A stretch of 64,000 bases of DNA from DASRJW01 sp964567755 (GTDB lineage: Bacteria; Krumholzibacteriota; Krumholzibacteriia; G020349025), in the NCBI GenBank assembly GCA_964567755.1, contig CAZMNW010000061.1, forward strand, positions 1 through 64,000, read 5' to 3'. The number at the start of each line of letters is the position of its first letter. The stretch's first letter is position 1. Made by a program: the position numbers and the translations under genes. Positions 43,124 through 52,264 of the stretch are shown here, one piece after another. The notes under the pieces are model-generated. The model worked only from the letters and a program-made list of their open reading frames with translations. It was not told the origin of the DNA and searched no databases.

Positions 43124-44944
43124 TCATTTCAACACGATGAGCTTGCGCGTTTCGCGTTCGACATGGCCGGGCTGGTCGAGGAAGGCAGCCTGCAAACGCA
43201 GATAGTAGGCGCCCGACGGCACGCCGTGGCCGCCATCGTCCAGGCCGTTCCACTCGATCGAGTAACTGGTGGCCTGCAACGGTTCGGAAAGCAACGCGCG
43301 CACGAGCCGGCCGCGAACGTCGAAGAGATGCAGGGTCACGTGCGCCGGTGCGGGCAGCTCGATGCGAATCGGTGTCGAGGGCACAAGGGGATAGGGGTTG
43401 GGCACGATGCGAGCGGTTCGGCCACCGAACGGCGGTGGCTCGGGACCCAAGTCGCGGAGCGCACGGTATGCCGCGAACGCATCGACGATGCCCCACCCTT
43501 GGTAACGATCGGGTGCCGCGGCGCGGCTCGCGGTGGAACGCAAGGCATCGCGGATCTGCAGCGGTGTTGCGTCGGGGAAGGCGGAGATCAGCAGTGCCGC
43601 CACTCCGGCGACCAGTGGACATGCAGCCGACGTGCCGCCACCCGCGCCGTAGACCATGGGGTTGTCCGCTTGCGCCATGATGGTGCCGATGCCTTCGGCG
43701 AGAACGTCCGGTTTGGTGCGTCCATCGGCGGTCGGCCCGTAGGAGCTGAGGATGGAGTAGACGCCGTTCCGATCGACGGCGCCGACGCCGATGACGGAAT
43801 CGCCGTCGGCCGGTGCGAAGAGAGTATTGGGTGCGGTGAAGATTCCCTCGTTGCCGGCTGCATTCACCACGACGATTCCACGCGCCACGGCCATGTCGGC
43901 GGCACGGGTGATGACAGTCGTGTTGCCATCCATGTCTTCCCAGCCGTGATCGAATCGAGGATCGTCGAAAGTGCGGTAACCGACGGACGAGCTCACGACG
44001 TCAGCGCCAATGCTATCCGCCCATTCCACTGCCGCGACCCACAGGTCCTCCTCGAGCGGAGATTCGACGGCGTCGTTCTCGGTGCGTGCCAGGAGGAAGT
44101 CGGCTTCGAAGGCGGGTCCGATGAGCTTCCCGGGTTTGTATCCAGCCAGAATCGACAGTGTTTCCAACCCATGCGACGAGCACACCTGCCCCGCAGGGCA
44201 GGGAGCGGGGTCGGGATTTTCTTCATCGAGGACGAAGTCCCAGGTGGCATGGATACGCAGGTTCGCCATGGATTCGTGCGACAGCTGACGATAGCCATTG
44301 TCGAAGTGGGCGATGAGGACGCCGCTTCCGGTCAGCCCCATGCGATGCAGGTCGACGACGCCGATTTGGTTCAGCTGGTTGAACGATGGGCCATACGGAA
44401 ACGGTGACGGTGGCGTATCCAGTAAACCGGAGTCGGCCTGCCGCCGCATATCCGCGGCGGATGGCGTCGCGGCCTTGGATGCGGACGAGGGATCCGGGGC
44501 TCGTCGCGCCAAAGGTTGAATGCCACGCACGCACGGCAGCGCGCGCAACGCCGCCAGTTGCGCCGGTGTGGCGTCGACGCTCACCGCATTGAGCCACTTC
44601 GAGAGCTGCCGCAGCCGCTGCACCCGTGCAGCAACCGCCGCCACATAAGATGGCTCGAGCCGCAGATCGCCGCCATCGATCACCTGTTGTGGCTCGCGCA
44701 CCTTGAGCCGGCGCCGGAGCGATCGCTCGGAAACGAGCGTCTGCGCCACCGATGGCTTGGCCGTGCTCTGTGGACCCTTGTCACGGAAGAAAACCCAGGC
44801 GCGGAGGACGAGGCCAGGTTTGGGCTCGCTGTCCTCTGCGCGCGCAGCGCTTGTTCCGGGACTCCAAGACACGCCGAGGAGACTCCCCGCAATGCACAGC
44901 ATCCGGAGTCGAGTGAGGAGATTGGCTCGGCGTGACAACGGCAT
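43124..44944 (-). CDS. Secreted subtilisin-like (S8) protease with FlgD-like C-terminal domain
   Basis: 606 residues: signal peptide, prodomain to about 185, then the catalytic domain with Asp215 (IAHFDNGYRQLSH), His258 (SSHGLETLSILAG), oxyanion Asn365 (NAAGNEG) and Ser439 (GGGTSAACPLVAG). The C-terminal 95 residues (RIVPNPYPLVPSTPIRIELP, LHLFDVRGRLVRALL, SGAYYLRLQA) form the FlgD-Ig-like/T9SS-sorting-like domain that is very frequent in exported proteins of Eisenbacteria-type genomes. It probably degrades protein outside the cell. The start at 44944 is supported by a consensus -10 box 27 nt upstream. It lies between hemH and hemL on the same strand. Confidence 0.92.
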   Translation of the reverse strand: MPLSRRANLLTRLRMLCIAGSLLGVSWSPGTSAARAEDSEPKPGLVLRAWVFFRDKGPQSTAKPSVAQTLVSERSLRRRLKVREPQQVIDGGDLRLEPSYVAAVAARVQRLRQLSKWLNAVSVDATPAQLAALRALPCVRGIQPLARRAPDPSSASKAATPSAADMRRQADSGLLDTPPSPFPYGPSFNQLNQIGVVDLHRMGLTGSGVLIAHFDNGYRQLSHESMANLRIHATWDFVLDEENPDPAPCPAGQVCSSHGLETLSILAGYKPGKLIGPAFEADFLLARTENDAVESPLEEDLWVAAVEWADSIGADVVSSSVGYRTFDDPRFDHGWEDMDGNTTVITRAADMAVARGIVVVNAAGNEGIFTAPNTLFAPADGDSVIGVGAVDRNGVYSILSSYGPTADGRTKPDVLAEGIGTIMAQADNPMVYGAGGGTSAACPLVAGVAALLISAFPDATPLQIRDALRSTASRAAAPDRYQGWGIVDAFAAYRALRDLGPEPPPFGGRTARIVPNPYPLVPSTPIRIELPAPAHVTLHLFDVRGRLVRALLSEPLQATSYSIEWNGLDDGGHGVPSGAYYLRLQAAFLDQPGHVERETRKLIVLK

Positions 44945-44970
44945 GCACCCTCGGCGGAACGGGCTTCATC

Positions 44971-44976
44971 ATTATA
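44971..44976 (-). promoter_or_regulatory. -10 box (TATAAT) upstream of the subtilase gene
   Basis: A perfect TATAAT on the minus strand in the gap after hemH, with the transcript expected to begin near 44964, about 20 nt before the start codon. The region 17 nt further upstream has no good TTGACA-like -35 hexamer. Confidence 0.4.
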
Positions 44977-44992
44977 GCATCCGACCGGCGGA

Positions 44993-45982
44993 TTACCCCG
45001 CCCATCCCTGCAAGTGCTGCATGACGATCTCCACCAGAGCGGTGACGTGATCGGAGCGATCGTTGAGCGCCGGGATGTAGCGCAAGCGCTGGCCACCGGA
45101 CTGCAAGAAGCCCTGTCGGCTGCGAATGGCGATCTCTTCGAGCGTCTCGAGACAATCGACGGCGAAGCCCGGGCAAATGACGTCGACGCTCGCGACCCCC
45201 TTGCGCGCCCACTCTTGGAGTGTCGGATCGGTATACGGTTGCAGCCATTCCTCGCGCCCGAAGCGCGACTGATATGCGAGCGCAAAGCGGTGCGCATCGA
45301 GGCCCAGAGCCGTGGCGAGACGCGCCGCAGTCTGCTCGCACTGGCCGCGGTAGGGGTCGCCGGCCGCGTCGTAGCGTTTGGGTAAGCCATGGAACGAGAC
45401 GAGCAGGCGATCGGAAGCGCCGTGCTGCTCCCAGAACTCACGCACGCTGCGCGCGAGAGCCTCGATGTATCGACCCTGATCGTGGTAGCCAAAGATCGTG
45501 CGCATTTCCGGCACACGCCGCCAACCCGCGAGCGCTCGCGTCACGGCGTCGAACGCGGAGCCCGTGGTCGGGGACGAGTACTGTGGAAACAGCGGCAGCA
45601 CGATCAGGTGCTGGCAGCCGGCTGCACGCAACTGTTCGAGTGCGCGCGCCATGCTCGGATTGCCGTACCCCATGCCGATGGCGACTTCGACCGGGTTGGT
45701 GACCTGGAGGCGCAGCGCGCCGGCGAGCGCGGTGGCGAGATCCTGCATGATGCAGAGGAGCGGCGACCCCTCGTTGGTCCAGATGCTGGCATACGCGTGC
45801 GCCGAGCGCCGCGGTCGCAATGGCAAAATGATCAGATACAGGATGGGAAGCCAAATGGCGCGTGGCAGGTCGACGACACGCCGGTCGGAAAGGAACTGCC
45901 GCAGATAACGTCGGACCGCCGCGGCCGTGGGTGCGTCCGGCGTTCCGACGTTGGTGAGCAGGACGCCAATTCGAGCCTGCAT
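44993..45982 (-). CDS. hemH: Ferrochelatase
   Basis: 329 residues. It opens RIGVLLTNVGTPDAPTAAAV. The catalytic His is in LLVSFHGLPKRY, and the metal-side Glu in ICPGFAVDCLETLEEI. VAIGMGYGNPSMARALEQLR is also typical. It inserts Fe2+ into protoporphyrin IX as the last step of heme synthesis. ATG 45982 follows GGTGGGAG; two further in-frame ATGs upstream (45988, 46207) are less likely. It is divergent from the TolB-like gene. Confidence 0.95.
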   Translation of the reverse strand: MQARIGVLLTNVGTPDAPTAAAVRRYLRQFLSDRRVVDLPRAIWLPILYLIILPLRPRRSAHAYASIWTNEGSPLLCIMQDLATALAGALRLQVTNPVEVAIGMGYGNPSMARALEQLRAAGCQHLIVLPLFPQYSSPTTGSAFDAVTRALAGWRRVPEMRTIFGYHDQGRYIEALARSVREFWEQHGASDRLLVSFHGLPKRYDAAGDPYRGQCEQTAARLATALGLDAHRFALAYQSRFGREEWLQPYTDPTLQEWARKGVASVDVICPGFAVDCLETLEEIAIRSRQGFLQSGGQRLRYIPALNDRSDHVTALVEIVMQHLQGWAG

Positions 45983-46107
45983 TCTCATCTCCCACCGTGA
46001 CGTTCCGGGGCCCCCGCGCCTGCGCCGCCACCCGACCGAGCGGGCGTCGACACGATTGGCGGGCGGCTTCGCCACCGCCGGGCATTCTCGCACATGGGGG
46101 GTGTCCC

Positions 46108-46136
46108 TTGACGGCCCCAGATTCGTGCCGTTTACT
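46108..46136 (+). promoter_or_regulatory. Sigma-70-type promoter for the TolB-like propeller gene
   Basis: TTGACG at 46108-46113 and TTTACT at 46131-46136 with 17-nt spacing. It predicts a start near 46143 and a leader of about 53 nt. The -35 hexamer is the same as in front of pntAB. Confidence 0.55.
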
Positions 46137-46195
46137 CGCTCCTCGAAATGCCGGCGAGATCGGACCGCACATTCATCGATTTCAAGGAGTCGTTC

Positions 46196-47272
46196 GTGAA
46201 CCAGCAAGGCCGCGATTCACATTTTCTGCGGCGCCGCGGGCCAGCCGTGTTGGCGGCGATGGCGCTGTGGAACGCGTGCGCCAGCGGCGCCGGGGCAGAG
46301 GACCCGCCTGACCGCAAGGAAACGCATCTTCGTAACGTTCGCCAACTCACTTTCGGCGGCGAGAATGCCGAGGCCTACTGGTCACACGATGGCAAGCAGC
46401 TCATCCTGCAATCGACCCGCGACAGCCTCGGGTGCGATCAGATCTTCGTCATGAACCCGGAGGGTTCGAACACGCGCATGGTGTCCACGGGCAAAGGACG
46501 CACGACGTGCGCCTATTTCTTCCCGAACGGCAAGCGCATCCTGTATGCATCGACCCATGCCGCGAGCCCCGACTGCCCGCCAGCCCCGGACTTCTCCAAG
46601 GGTTACGTGTGGAAGCTGTACCCGACGTATGATTTGTACGCTGCCGATCCTGACGGGACCAATCTCTTGCGTCTCACCACGACCGAGGGCTACGACGCCG
46701 AAGCGACGATTGCCCCCGATGGCAGCCGTGTCATCTTCACCTCCGAGCGCGACGGCGATCTCGACCTCTACACCATGCGGCTCGACGGCACCGACGTCCG
46801 CCGGCTCACCACCGAGCTGGGCTACGATGGCGGCGCGTTCTTCTCGCCCGACAGCAAGAAGATCGTCTGGCGCGCATCGAGACCACGCAGCGCCGAGGAC
46901 AAGGCGGCGTATACCGCGCTGCTGCACGACCACACCATTCGCCCGGGGGCGCTGGAGATTTTCACCGCCAACGCCGATGGCAGCGCTGCGCGCCAGTTGA
47001 CGCAGAATGACGCTGCCAATTTCTGCCCGTTCTTCTTCCCGGACGGGAAGCGAATCATCTTCGCCTCCAACATGGCGAATCCCCAGGGCCGGAACTTCGA
47101 CCTGTGGATGATGAACGTCGACGGCTCGGGCCTCGAGCAAGTGACATTCGATCCGACCTTCGACGGGTTCCCCATGTTCAGTCCGGATGGTAAGCGGTTG
47201 GTGTTCGCCAGCAACCGCAACTCGAAGGGTCGCACCGACACGAACGTCTTCCTCGCCGATTGGGTCGAGTGA
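46196..47272 (+). CDS. Secreted TolB-like WD40 beta-propeller protein
   Basis: 358 residues with a signal peptide, then about six blades of the PD40/TolB type: AYWSHDGKQLILQSTRDSLG, PDGSRVIFTSERDGDLDLYT, FFSPDSKKIVWRAS and PMFSPDGKRLVFASNRNSKG. It is probably periplasmic and may bind a ligand or protein partner, as no catalytic domain is attached. GTG 46196 has AAGGAG 7 nt upstream and follows the promoter at 46108-46136. proC begins 5 nt after its stop, so the two are co-transcribed although functionally unrelated. Confidence 0.85.
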   Translation: MNQQGRDSHFLRRRGPAVLAAMALWNACASGAGAEDPPDRKETHLRNVRQLTFGGENAEAYWSHDGKQLILQSTRDSLGCDQIFVMNPEGSNTRMVSTGKGRTTCAYFFPNGKRILYASTHAASPDCPPAPDFSKGYVWKLYPTYDLYAADPDGTNLLRLTTTEGYDAEATIAPDGSRVIFTSERDGDLDLYTMRLDGTDVRRLTTELGYDGGAFFSPDSKKIVWRASRPRSAEDKAAYTALLHDHTIRPGALEIFTANADGSAARQLTQNDAANFCPFFFPDGKRIIFASNMANPQGRNFDLWMMNVDGSGLEQVTFDPTFDGFPMFSPDGKRLVFASNRNSKGRTDTNVFLADWVE

Positions 47273-47277
47273 ATTCC

Positions 47278-48078
47278 ATGCGCAGACTCGCGATCATCGG
47301 CGGAGGTTTCATGGGCGCCGCGCTCGCCGAAGGGCTCGTGGCCTCCGGGTGGGAGCGCGATGCGATCGTGGTCTCGGGGCGAAGAGAGTCGCGGCGGCGC
47401 GCCTTGCACGAGCGCCTCGGTCTCGAAACCACGGACGATTCGGCCGCTGCTGCGGCCAGCGCGCCGACGGTGCTGTTCGCGGTCAAACCGCAGGACATGA
47501 AAGCGGCGCTGGCGCAAGTGGCGCCGCAATACACCCGCGACAAGCTCGCGATCAGCATCGCGGCGGGGATTCCCATCGCGCGGCTCGAGACCGCGTTGAA
47601 TGGGTGTCCGGTGATTCGCGCCATGCCCAACACACCGGCCGCCATCGGCATGGGTGTCACGGCCGTCGCCAAGGGCCGCTACGCCACCGACACGCATCTG
47701 GTGACCGCGCTCAACATCTTCGGGTACGTGGGCAAGACGGTGATCGTCGAGGAACCGCAGATGGATGCAGTTACCGCGGTGAGCGGCACCGGTCCAGCTT
47801 ACTTGTTCCTGCTCGCCGAGGCCCTGATTCAAGCAGCAATCCGCGAGGGGCTCAGCAAGGAACAGGCATATGCGCTCACCTATCAAACGCTCGCAGGTGC
47901 CTCACGTTTGCTGACGCACGACCCGGCCGATCCCGCCGAGCTGCGGGCACGGGTGACATCGCCGAATGGCACCACGCACGCCGCCATGAAGCACTTGGAA
48001 GGCGAGCACTGGACGCGCACCTTCGTCGAGGCCGTGCACGCTGCGCGCCAACGCTCGGAAGAGCTGGGTCGTGGATGA
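47278..48078 (+). CDS. proC: Pyrroline-5-carboxylate reductase
   Basis: 266 residues. It has the NAD(P)-binding start RRLAIIGGGFMGAALAEGLV and the family motifs LFAVKPQDMKAAL, SIAAGIPIARLE, VIRAMPNTPAAIGMGVTAVA, AVSGTGPAYLFLLAEALIQA and RARVTSPNGTTHAAMKHLE. It reduces pyrroline-5-carboxylate to proline. GTG 47269 is an alternative start; neither has a strong ribosome site, which fits coupling to the preceding gene. It overlaps the downstream gene by 4 nt (ATGA). Confidence 0.96.
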   Translation: MRRLAIIGGGFMGAALAEGLVASGWERDAIVVSGRRESRRRALHERLGLETTDDSAAAAASAPTVLFAVKPQDMKAALAQVAPQYTRDKLAISIAAGIPIARLETALNGCPVIRAMPNTPAAIGMGVTAVAKGRYATDTHLVTALNIFGYVGKTVIVEEPQMDAVTAVSGTGPAYLFLLAEALIQAAIREGLSKEQAYALTYQTLAGASRLLTHDPADPAELRARVTSPNGTTHAAMKHLEGEHWTRTFVEAVHAARQRSEELGRG

Positions 48079-49211
48079 GGGCGAGCGCTCGGTCTCGATC
48101 GCCGCGGAATTTTGCGCATCCGATCACGCCGCACACCGCCGCAAGCTGGCGAGTGATGATCCTCAGCGCGGTGGTCGGTCTGCTGGGGCCGATGGCAGCA
48201 TCACCCTCTGGCGCTCTGGACGTCGATCTGGTTCACGTCGCCCCCGGGGTGCATGCGGCGCTGCAAGCGCCGGATAAGCGCTTCAACGATTGCAATTCCG
48301 TCGTCATCGTGGGCGCGGCGGACGTCCTCGTCGTCGATGCGCAGGCGAGTGCGGCGTACGTGCAGGGACTGATCGCGCGCATCCGCGCGCTCACCGACAA
48401 GCCGGTGCGGACGTTGGTGCATACCCATTGGCATGCGGACCACACGCAGAACGCCGGTCTGTACACGGACGCCTTCGGAGACTCGCTCGAGATCATTGGC
48501 CATGTGTCGCTTGGCGACGACATTCGCGCGCGCGCCATCCCACAGCTCCTCGGTGAGGTGGATGAGCTGGAGGCGGCGATCGTGGCTGCCAAGGAGCGAC
48601 TCGAACACGGGATGGCGCGCGACGGCAGCCTGCTCGACGCCGCGGGCAAGGCGACGCTGGCGGCGCAGATCGAGGCCGCGGGTGTCACGCTGGCCGAGAA
48701 ACGTACGCCGCGTTTTCCCGAACCCACGCGAACGGTGACGCAAGAACTCGCTCTGCAAGACGGCGAACACACGATTCGATTGCTGCACTTCCGCGCCCAC
48801 ACACGTGGCGATCTGATTGTTTTCTTGCCGGCCGAGAAGGTGCTCGTGACCGGCGATGTGCTCGACGATCTGCCGTTTGGCGGTCATGGCTACCCGCGCG
48901 AATGGATCGCGGCGCTCTCGGCTCTCGAGCGCCTCGACTTCGACACCATCGTTCCCGGACATGGGCAGATCCGGCACGGCAAGGAGCACCTGCGGCGCGT
49001 GCGCGATTTCTTCACCGCGATCGTCGAGCAGGTCGATGCAGCAGTGCGCGAGGGCAAGTCGCTGGCGGACACGCAGGCTGCGATCGACTGGACCTCCTGG
49101 CGCACAGCACTCGCCGGGAACGACGCCCGGGCGCAGCGCGCCTTCGACACCTTCGCGCCGGCCGCGGTCGAGCGCGCCTGGCTCGAAGCTCGCGCCGAGC
49201 TTCCCGACTGA
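48075..49211 (+). CDS. Exported metallo-beta-lactamase-fold hydrolase
   Basis: 378 residues with an N-terminal hydrophobic segment (WRVMILSAVVGLLGPMAASP) and the complete metal motif His118-x-His120-x-Asp122-His123 (HTHWHADHTQNAG). The further metal ligands lie in HFRAHTRGDLIVFLPAEKVL, VTGDVLDDLP and IVPGHGQIRHGKEH. An inserted helical stretch (residues about 160-215) precedes the second half. The substrate is unknown: it may be a lactamase-like, quinone-linked or lipid hydrolase. It starts at the ATGA overlap with proC, so it is translated together with it. Confidence 0.85.
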   Translation: MRASARSRSPRNFAHPITPHTAASWRVMILSAVVGLLGPMAASPSGALDVDLVHVAPGVHAALQAPDKRFNDCNSVVIVGAADVLVVDAQASAAYVQGLIARIRALTDKPVRTLVHTHWHADHTQNAGLYTDAFGDSLEIIGHVSLGDDIRARAIPQLLGEVDELEAAIVAAKERLEHGMARDGSLLDAAGKATLAAQIEAAGVTLAEKRTPRFPEPTRTVTQELALQDGEHTIRLLHFRAHTRGDLIVFLPAEKVLVTGDVLDDLPFGGHGYPREWIAALSALERLDFDTIVPGHGQIRHGKEHLRRVRDFFTAIVEQVDAAVREGKSLADTQAAIDWTSWRTALAGNDARAQRAFDTFAPAAVERAWLEARAELPD

Positions 49212-49282
49212 ATCGATTCGGCGCTTCTCAGGGCGACTGCTCGTGGTCGCCTTCACAGGTTCCCACACCCGCCTGCGGTTCG

Positions 49283-49963
49283 TCAGACACCCAGGAACAG
49301 CAAATCCACCGCGAGGCGAAACACCGGCCGGAAGATGCTGCCGAAGATGCGCCAGACGATGAGCATTCCCATCATCGCGACCATCGGTTGCGCGAAGATC
49401 TCCTGCACGCGGGCGCTGTAGTCGCGGCCGAGGAGGAGCGGCAGCACGCCGCTGCCGTCGAGGGGTGGAAAGGGCAGAATGTTGAGAACGAAAAGGAGGA
49501 GATTCATCGAGAAGAGCACGCACACGATGAGCGCGACGCTTTCCCATCCCGGCCAACCATTCACCAGATGCGCGATGCTCGCCTCACCCGGCATGAACCA
49601 TCCGGCGCCGAGCCCCAAGCGGATCAGCAACGCGGCCACGAGTGCCAAGGTCAGGTTCGCCGCCGGCCCGGCAAGCGACATGAGCGCTGATCGCTTCGGG
49701 TAACGTCGTGCCCACTGCGGATCGTAGGGGGCGCTGGCGAAACCCATCGGCCAGCCGGAAAGGAACACCGAGAGCAATGGTAAGATCACCATACCGAACG
49801 GTTCTCGACGAATGTGCGGCAGTGGATTGATCGACACCTGCCCGCCGCGATACGCAGTGAGATCGCCGCCGAGCATGCCGACCCAGGCGTGGGCTGCTTC
49901 GTGCAGCGTGGTCGAGAGCAAGAAAACGACGTAGAACACGACAGCTTCGAAAGGGTGGGCCAC
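49283..49963 (-). CDS. Site-2-type membrane metalloprotease (M50 family)
   Basis: 226 residues with about five membrane helices. The zinc motif is His21-Glu22-x-x-His25 (LHEAAHAWVG) near the N-terminus, and the third ligand is in NILPFPPLDGS. It is the compact rhomboid-like form of S2P found in many bacteria, without a PDZ domain. It would cut substrates within the membrane. GTG 49963 is chosen because GAGAGG lies 7 nt upstream and the protein then starts just before the first helix; ATG 50047 would add residues without similarity. It is convergent with the MBL gene. Confidence 0.85.
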   Translation of the reverse strand: MAHPFEAVVFYVVFLLSTTLHEAAHAWVGMLGGDLTAYRGGQVSINPLPHIRREPFGMVILPLLSVFLSGWPMGFASAPYDPQWARRYPKRSALMSLAGPAANLTLALVAALLIRLGLGAGWFMPGEASIAHLVNGWPGWESVALIVCVLFSMNLLLFVLNILPFPPLDGSGVLPLLLGRDYSARVQEIFAQPMVAMMGMLIVWRIFGSIFRPVFRLAVDLLFLGV

Positions 49964-50084
49964 GCGAAGACCTCTCGGATTCCAAGACCCGCGCACCATA
50001 TCACGCCAGGGGATCCGCCGGCACGGTTTCGGGCGCAGTGGTGTCACACTTCGATCCAGCCCGAAAGGCCGTCACGCGCGTTGG

Positions 50085-51227
50085 ATGGGTACGAGCCTGC
50101 GTGTGGTCGGGAGCACCGCGCGCAGCTTCGCGCTTGCTGCAGGTTTCACGGCGCACGCCCTCGCTCAGACCTCTGAACCGCCAGCGAAACCGCCGAGCAA
50201 CCAGTCACAGCTTTTCCCGCCCAAGTTGGCGCTCGCTGGCGCTTTCATTCTGCCGACAATCTCCTACTCGCAGGAGATTGGCTTTGGCGTCGGGGCTGAA
50301 GTGTTGTTCCCATTCCTGCTTTCCGCCAGCGAAACGGCGCATCCATCGGAGGTGCGCGTTAAGGGACTCGTGACCTTCAAAGGCCAGACCCGGCTCGACG
50401 TTTCCACCGCGCTCTACTTTCGCGATGGCGCCCACTTCCTGAAGGCGAGGGTGTCGCATCGGGGGACCTCCGAACGCTTCTACGGCATCGGTCCCTCTAC
50501 ACCCGTGAGCCACGAGGAGATCTACCGGCCGCGGCGCTTCTTGGCCTACATCGAAGGTTTTCATCAGGTCTCGCCATATTTCAAGGCTGGGTTGCGAGCG
50601 GAAATGGAGTTCTTCGAGTTCCTCGAGCGCGAGGTTGGCGGCCAGCTCGAGGACCCGACGTATGCGAACACCAGCGGCGAAACCGCCTTGGGTCTCGGCG
50701 TGGCGCTCGAATGGGATACGCGCGACCGGCGCTACGGTCCCACACGCGGTCTCTACTACCAGGTGTTCGGCATGCTCTTCGACGATGCCCTCGGCAGCGA
50801 TTTCGACTTCAACAACTACAACATCGATCTGCGCAACTACTTCTCGCTCGGGCCGGAGCATGTCTTGGCCACGCAACTGTTCCTCTATGGCGCCACCGAC
50901 AGTCCGCCATTCTGGCGTCTGGCGTCACTCGGCGGCCGCGTGCACACACGCGGCTATCGTCGCGATCGATTTCTCGACCAGGTGTTGGTGGCGGTGCAGG
51001 GCGAGTATCGAGCCCCGGTGGTGTGGCGACTGAGCGCCAGCGTGTTCGGCGGCGTGGCCACCGTGGCCCCCGCGATCGCCACGCTGGAGTTTCAGTACTT
51101 GCACCCGACGATCGGGTTCGGGCTCAACATGCATTACAAAGCCAACAAGGCCATCGTCGCCCGACTCGACAACGGGTTCGGCGAAGATGGGATCCGCATC
51201 GACTTCGGGATCAGCGAGTCCTTCTGA
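50085..51227 (+). CDS. Outer-membrane beta-barrel, bacterial surface antigen (Omp85-like) family
   Basis: 380 residues: signal peptide, then a strand-rich domain with the VHTRGYRRDRF lid-loop signature (VRGY type). The C-terminal strand ends in Phe (IRIDFGISESF). ERFYGIGPSTPVSHEEIYRP and LGVALEWDTRDRRYGPTRGL are typical of the BamA/TamA-like proteins without POTRA repeats. Possible roles are lipid or protein export across the outer membrane. ATG 50085 has only a weak ribosome site. It is divergent from the M50 protease gene. Confidence 0.8.
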   Translation: MGTSLRVVGSTARSFALAAGFTAHALAQTSEPPAKPPSNQSQLFPPKLALAGAFILPTISYSQEIGFGVGAEVLFPFLLSASETAHPSEVRVKGLVTFKGQTRLDVSTALYFRDGAHFLKARVSHRGTSERFYGIGPSTPVSHEEIYRPRRFLAYIEGFHQVSPYFKAGLRAEMEFFEFLEREVGGQLEDPTYANTSGETALGLGVALEWDTRDRRYGPTRGLYYQVFGMLFDDALGSDFDFNNYNIDLRNYFSLGPEHVLATQLFLYGATDSPPFWRLASLGGRVHTRGYRRDRFLDQVLVAVQGEYRAPVVWRLSASVFGGVATVAPAIATLEFQYLHPTIGFGLNMHYKANKAIVARLDNGFGEDGIRIDFGISESF

Positions 51228-51234
51228 CCGGTGG

Positions 51235-52251
51235 TTATTCCAAGCGCAACGCGTCGAAATAGAGGCTGACTGGTTGCGGGGGATCGACAGTGAAGATCAC
51301 GATCCGGGCGATGTGCGTCAGGTCCATTTCGCGGCCTCGAGGCGTTCGGCGCACGTCCGCGAGCGGAATGCGGAACAGATTGGCGCCCGGGGAGACGGTC
51401 AAAGGCCGGTTGAAACGGTCGTCGTATTGCTGGTTGTGCACGGCGTCGTCGATCCGGAGCACAATCTCGACCGGCGTCTCGAGTTGCGAAAAGACTTCGA
51501 AGACCAAAGCTTGTTGACGGCTCCAATCGCGCACCGGTTCCTTGAGGGCGAAGCACGGATAGTTGCCGCCGCGAAATGTCATATGGCCCACCATGTCGTC
51601 GGTTTGCCCTGATTCCCAACCGGAGGGTCGCGGCGTGCGCTCGAGATCCGAGTCCCTCATTTGGACGAAGTACGTTTCCCAGCGTGCATCGAAATCACAT
51701 AGACGGGGGAAAGCGGCATCACGTTGCATAGTGGCCACGACTACGGCGCCGACGGGCGCGAAGGCCAACACGTACAGCAGCATCGCGCTCCCGAGCAGCG
51801 CGGTGCGTGCACCGCGCCGACGCACGAGGTGACCGCCCGCATCACGGACGCAGGCCCACTCGGCCGACAGCATCCCCGCGGCACCAAGACCATTGCGCAC
51901 CAGATCGCCGAGACTGGCGTCGCGCGGCAAGATGATCTGCACCATCTCGATGCCAAGCCCGCACGCCATGGTGAAACCGAAGGCCCAAAGTGAGGCGCGC
52001 AACGGCGAACAGGCGCCCCCAGTCCACGCCAGGATCAGTTGCAAGAACACGAGCGCGAGGTACCCGGAGACCACGGCATGGCCGGCATCGAAGAGCGATT
52101 TCCATAACATCGTCTCGGCGGGGGGGCGCAGCAATGCCACCAGAGCCACGAGGGCGCCGGCGGAGGCGATCCAAAACAGAACGCGCTCGGGTTGCTTCGG
52201 CCCAAGAGTCACGAGTGCTGGGCCTCCCGCAGCAACCCCAGGTTTCTGCAT
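51235..52251 (-). CDS. VanZ-like membrane protein with C-terminal carbohydrate-binding-like domain
   Basis: 338 residues. The first 185 hold a VanZ-like domain (SLFDAGHAVVSGYLALVFLQ and then EMVQIILPRDASLGDLVRNG, with the typical E-x-x-Q and D-x-x-x-N residues). A beta-sandwich domain follows (about 230-338): GGNYPCFALKEPVRDWSRQQ, VFEVFSQLETPVEIVLRIDD and FDALRLE. It resembles the galactose-binding/CIA30-like fold. This two-domain arrangement is known in several proteobacteria; the function is not established. It starts 14 nt after the end of the thioredoxin-TPR gene and is probably in its operon. ATG 52251 is the only reasonable start. Confidence 0.7.
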   Translation of the reverse strand: MQKPGVAAGGPALVTLGPKQPERVLFWIASAGALVALVALLRPPAETMLWKSLFDAGHAVVSGYLALVFLQLILAWTGGACSPLRASLWAFGFTMACGLGIEMVQIILPRDASLGDLVRNGLGAAGMLSAEWACVRDAGGHLVRRRGARTALLGSAMLLYVLAFAPVGAVVVATMQRDAAFPRLCDFDARWETYFVQMRDSDLERTPRPSGWESGQTDDMVGHMTFRGGNYPCFALKEPVRDWSRQQALVFEVFSQLETPVEIVLRIDDAVHNQQYDDRFNRPLTVSPGANLFRIPLADVRRTPRGREMDLTHIARIVIFTVDPPQPVSLYFDALRLE

Positions 52252-52264
52252 TCCTGAAACGGTG

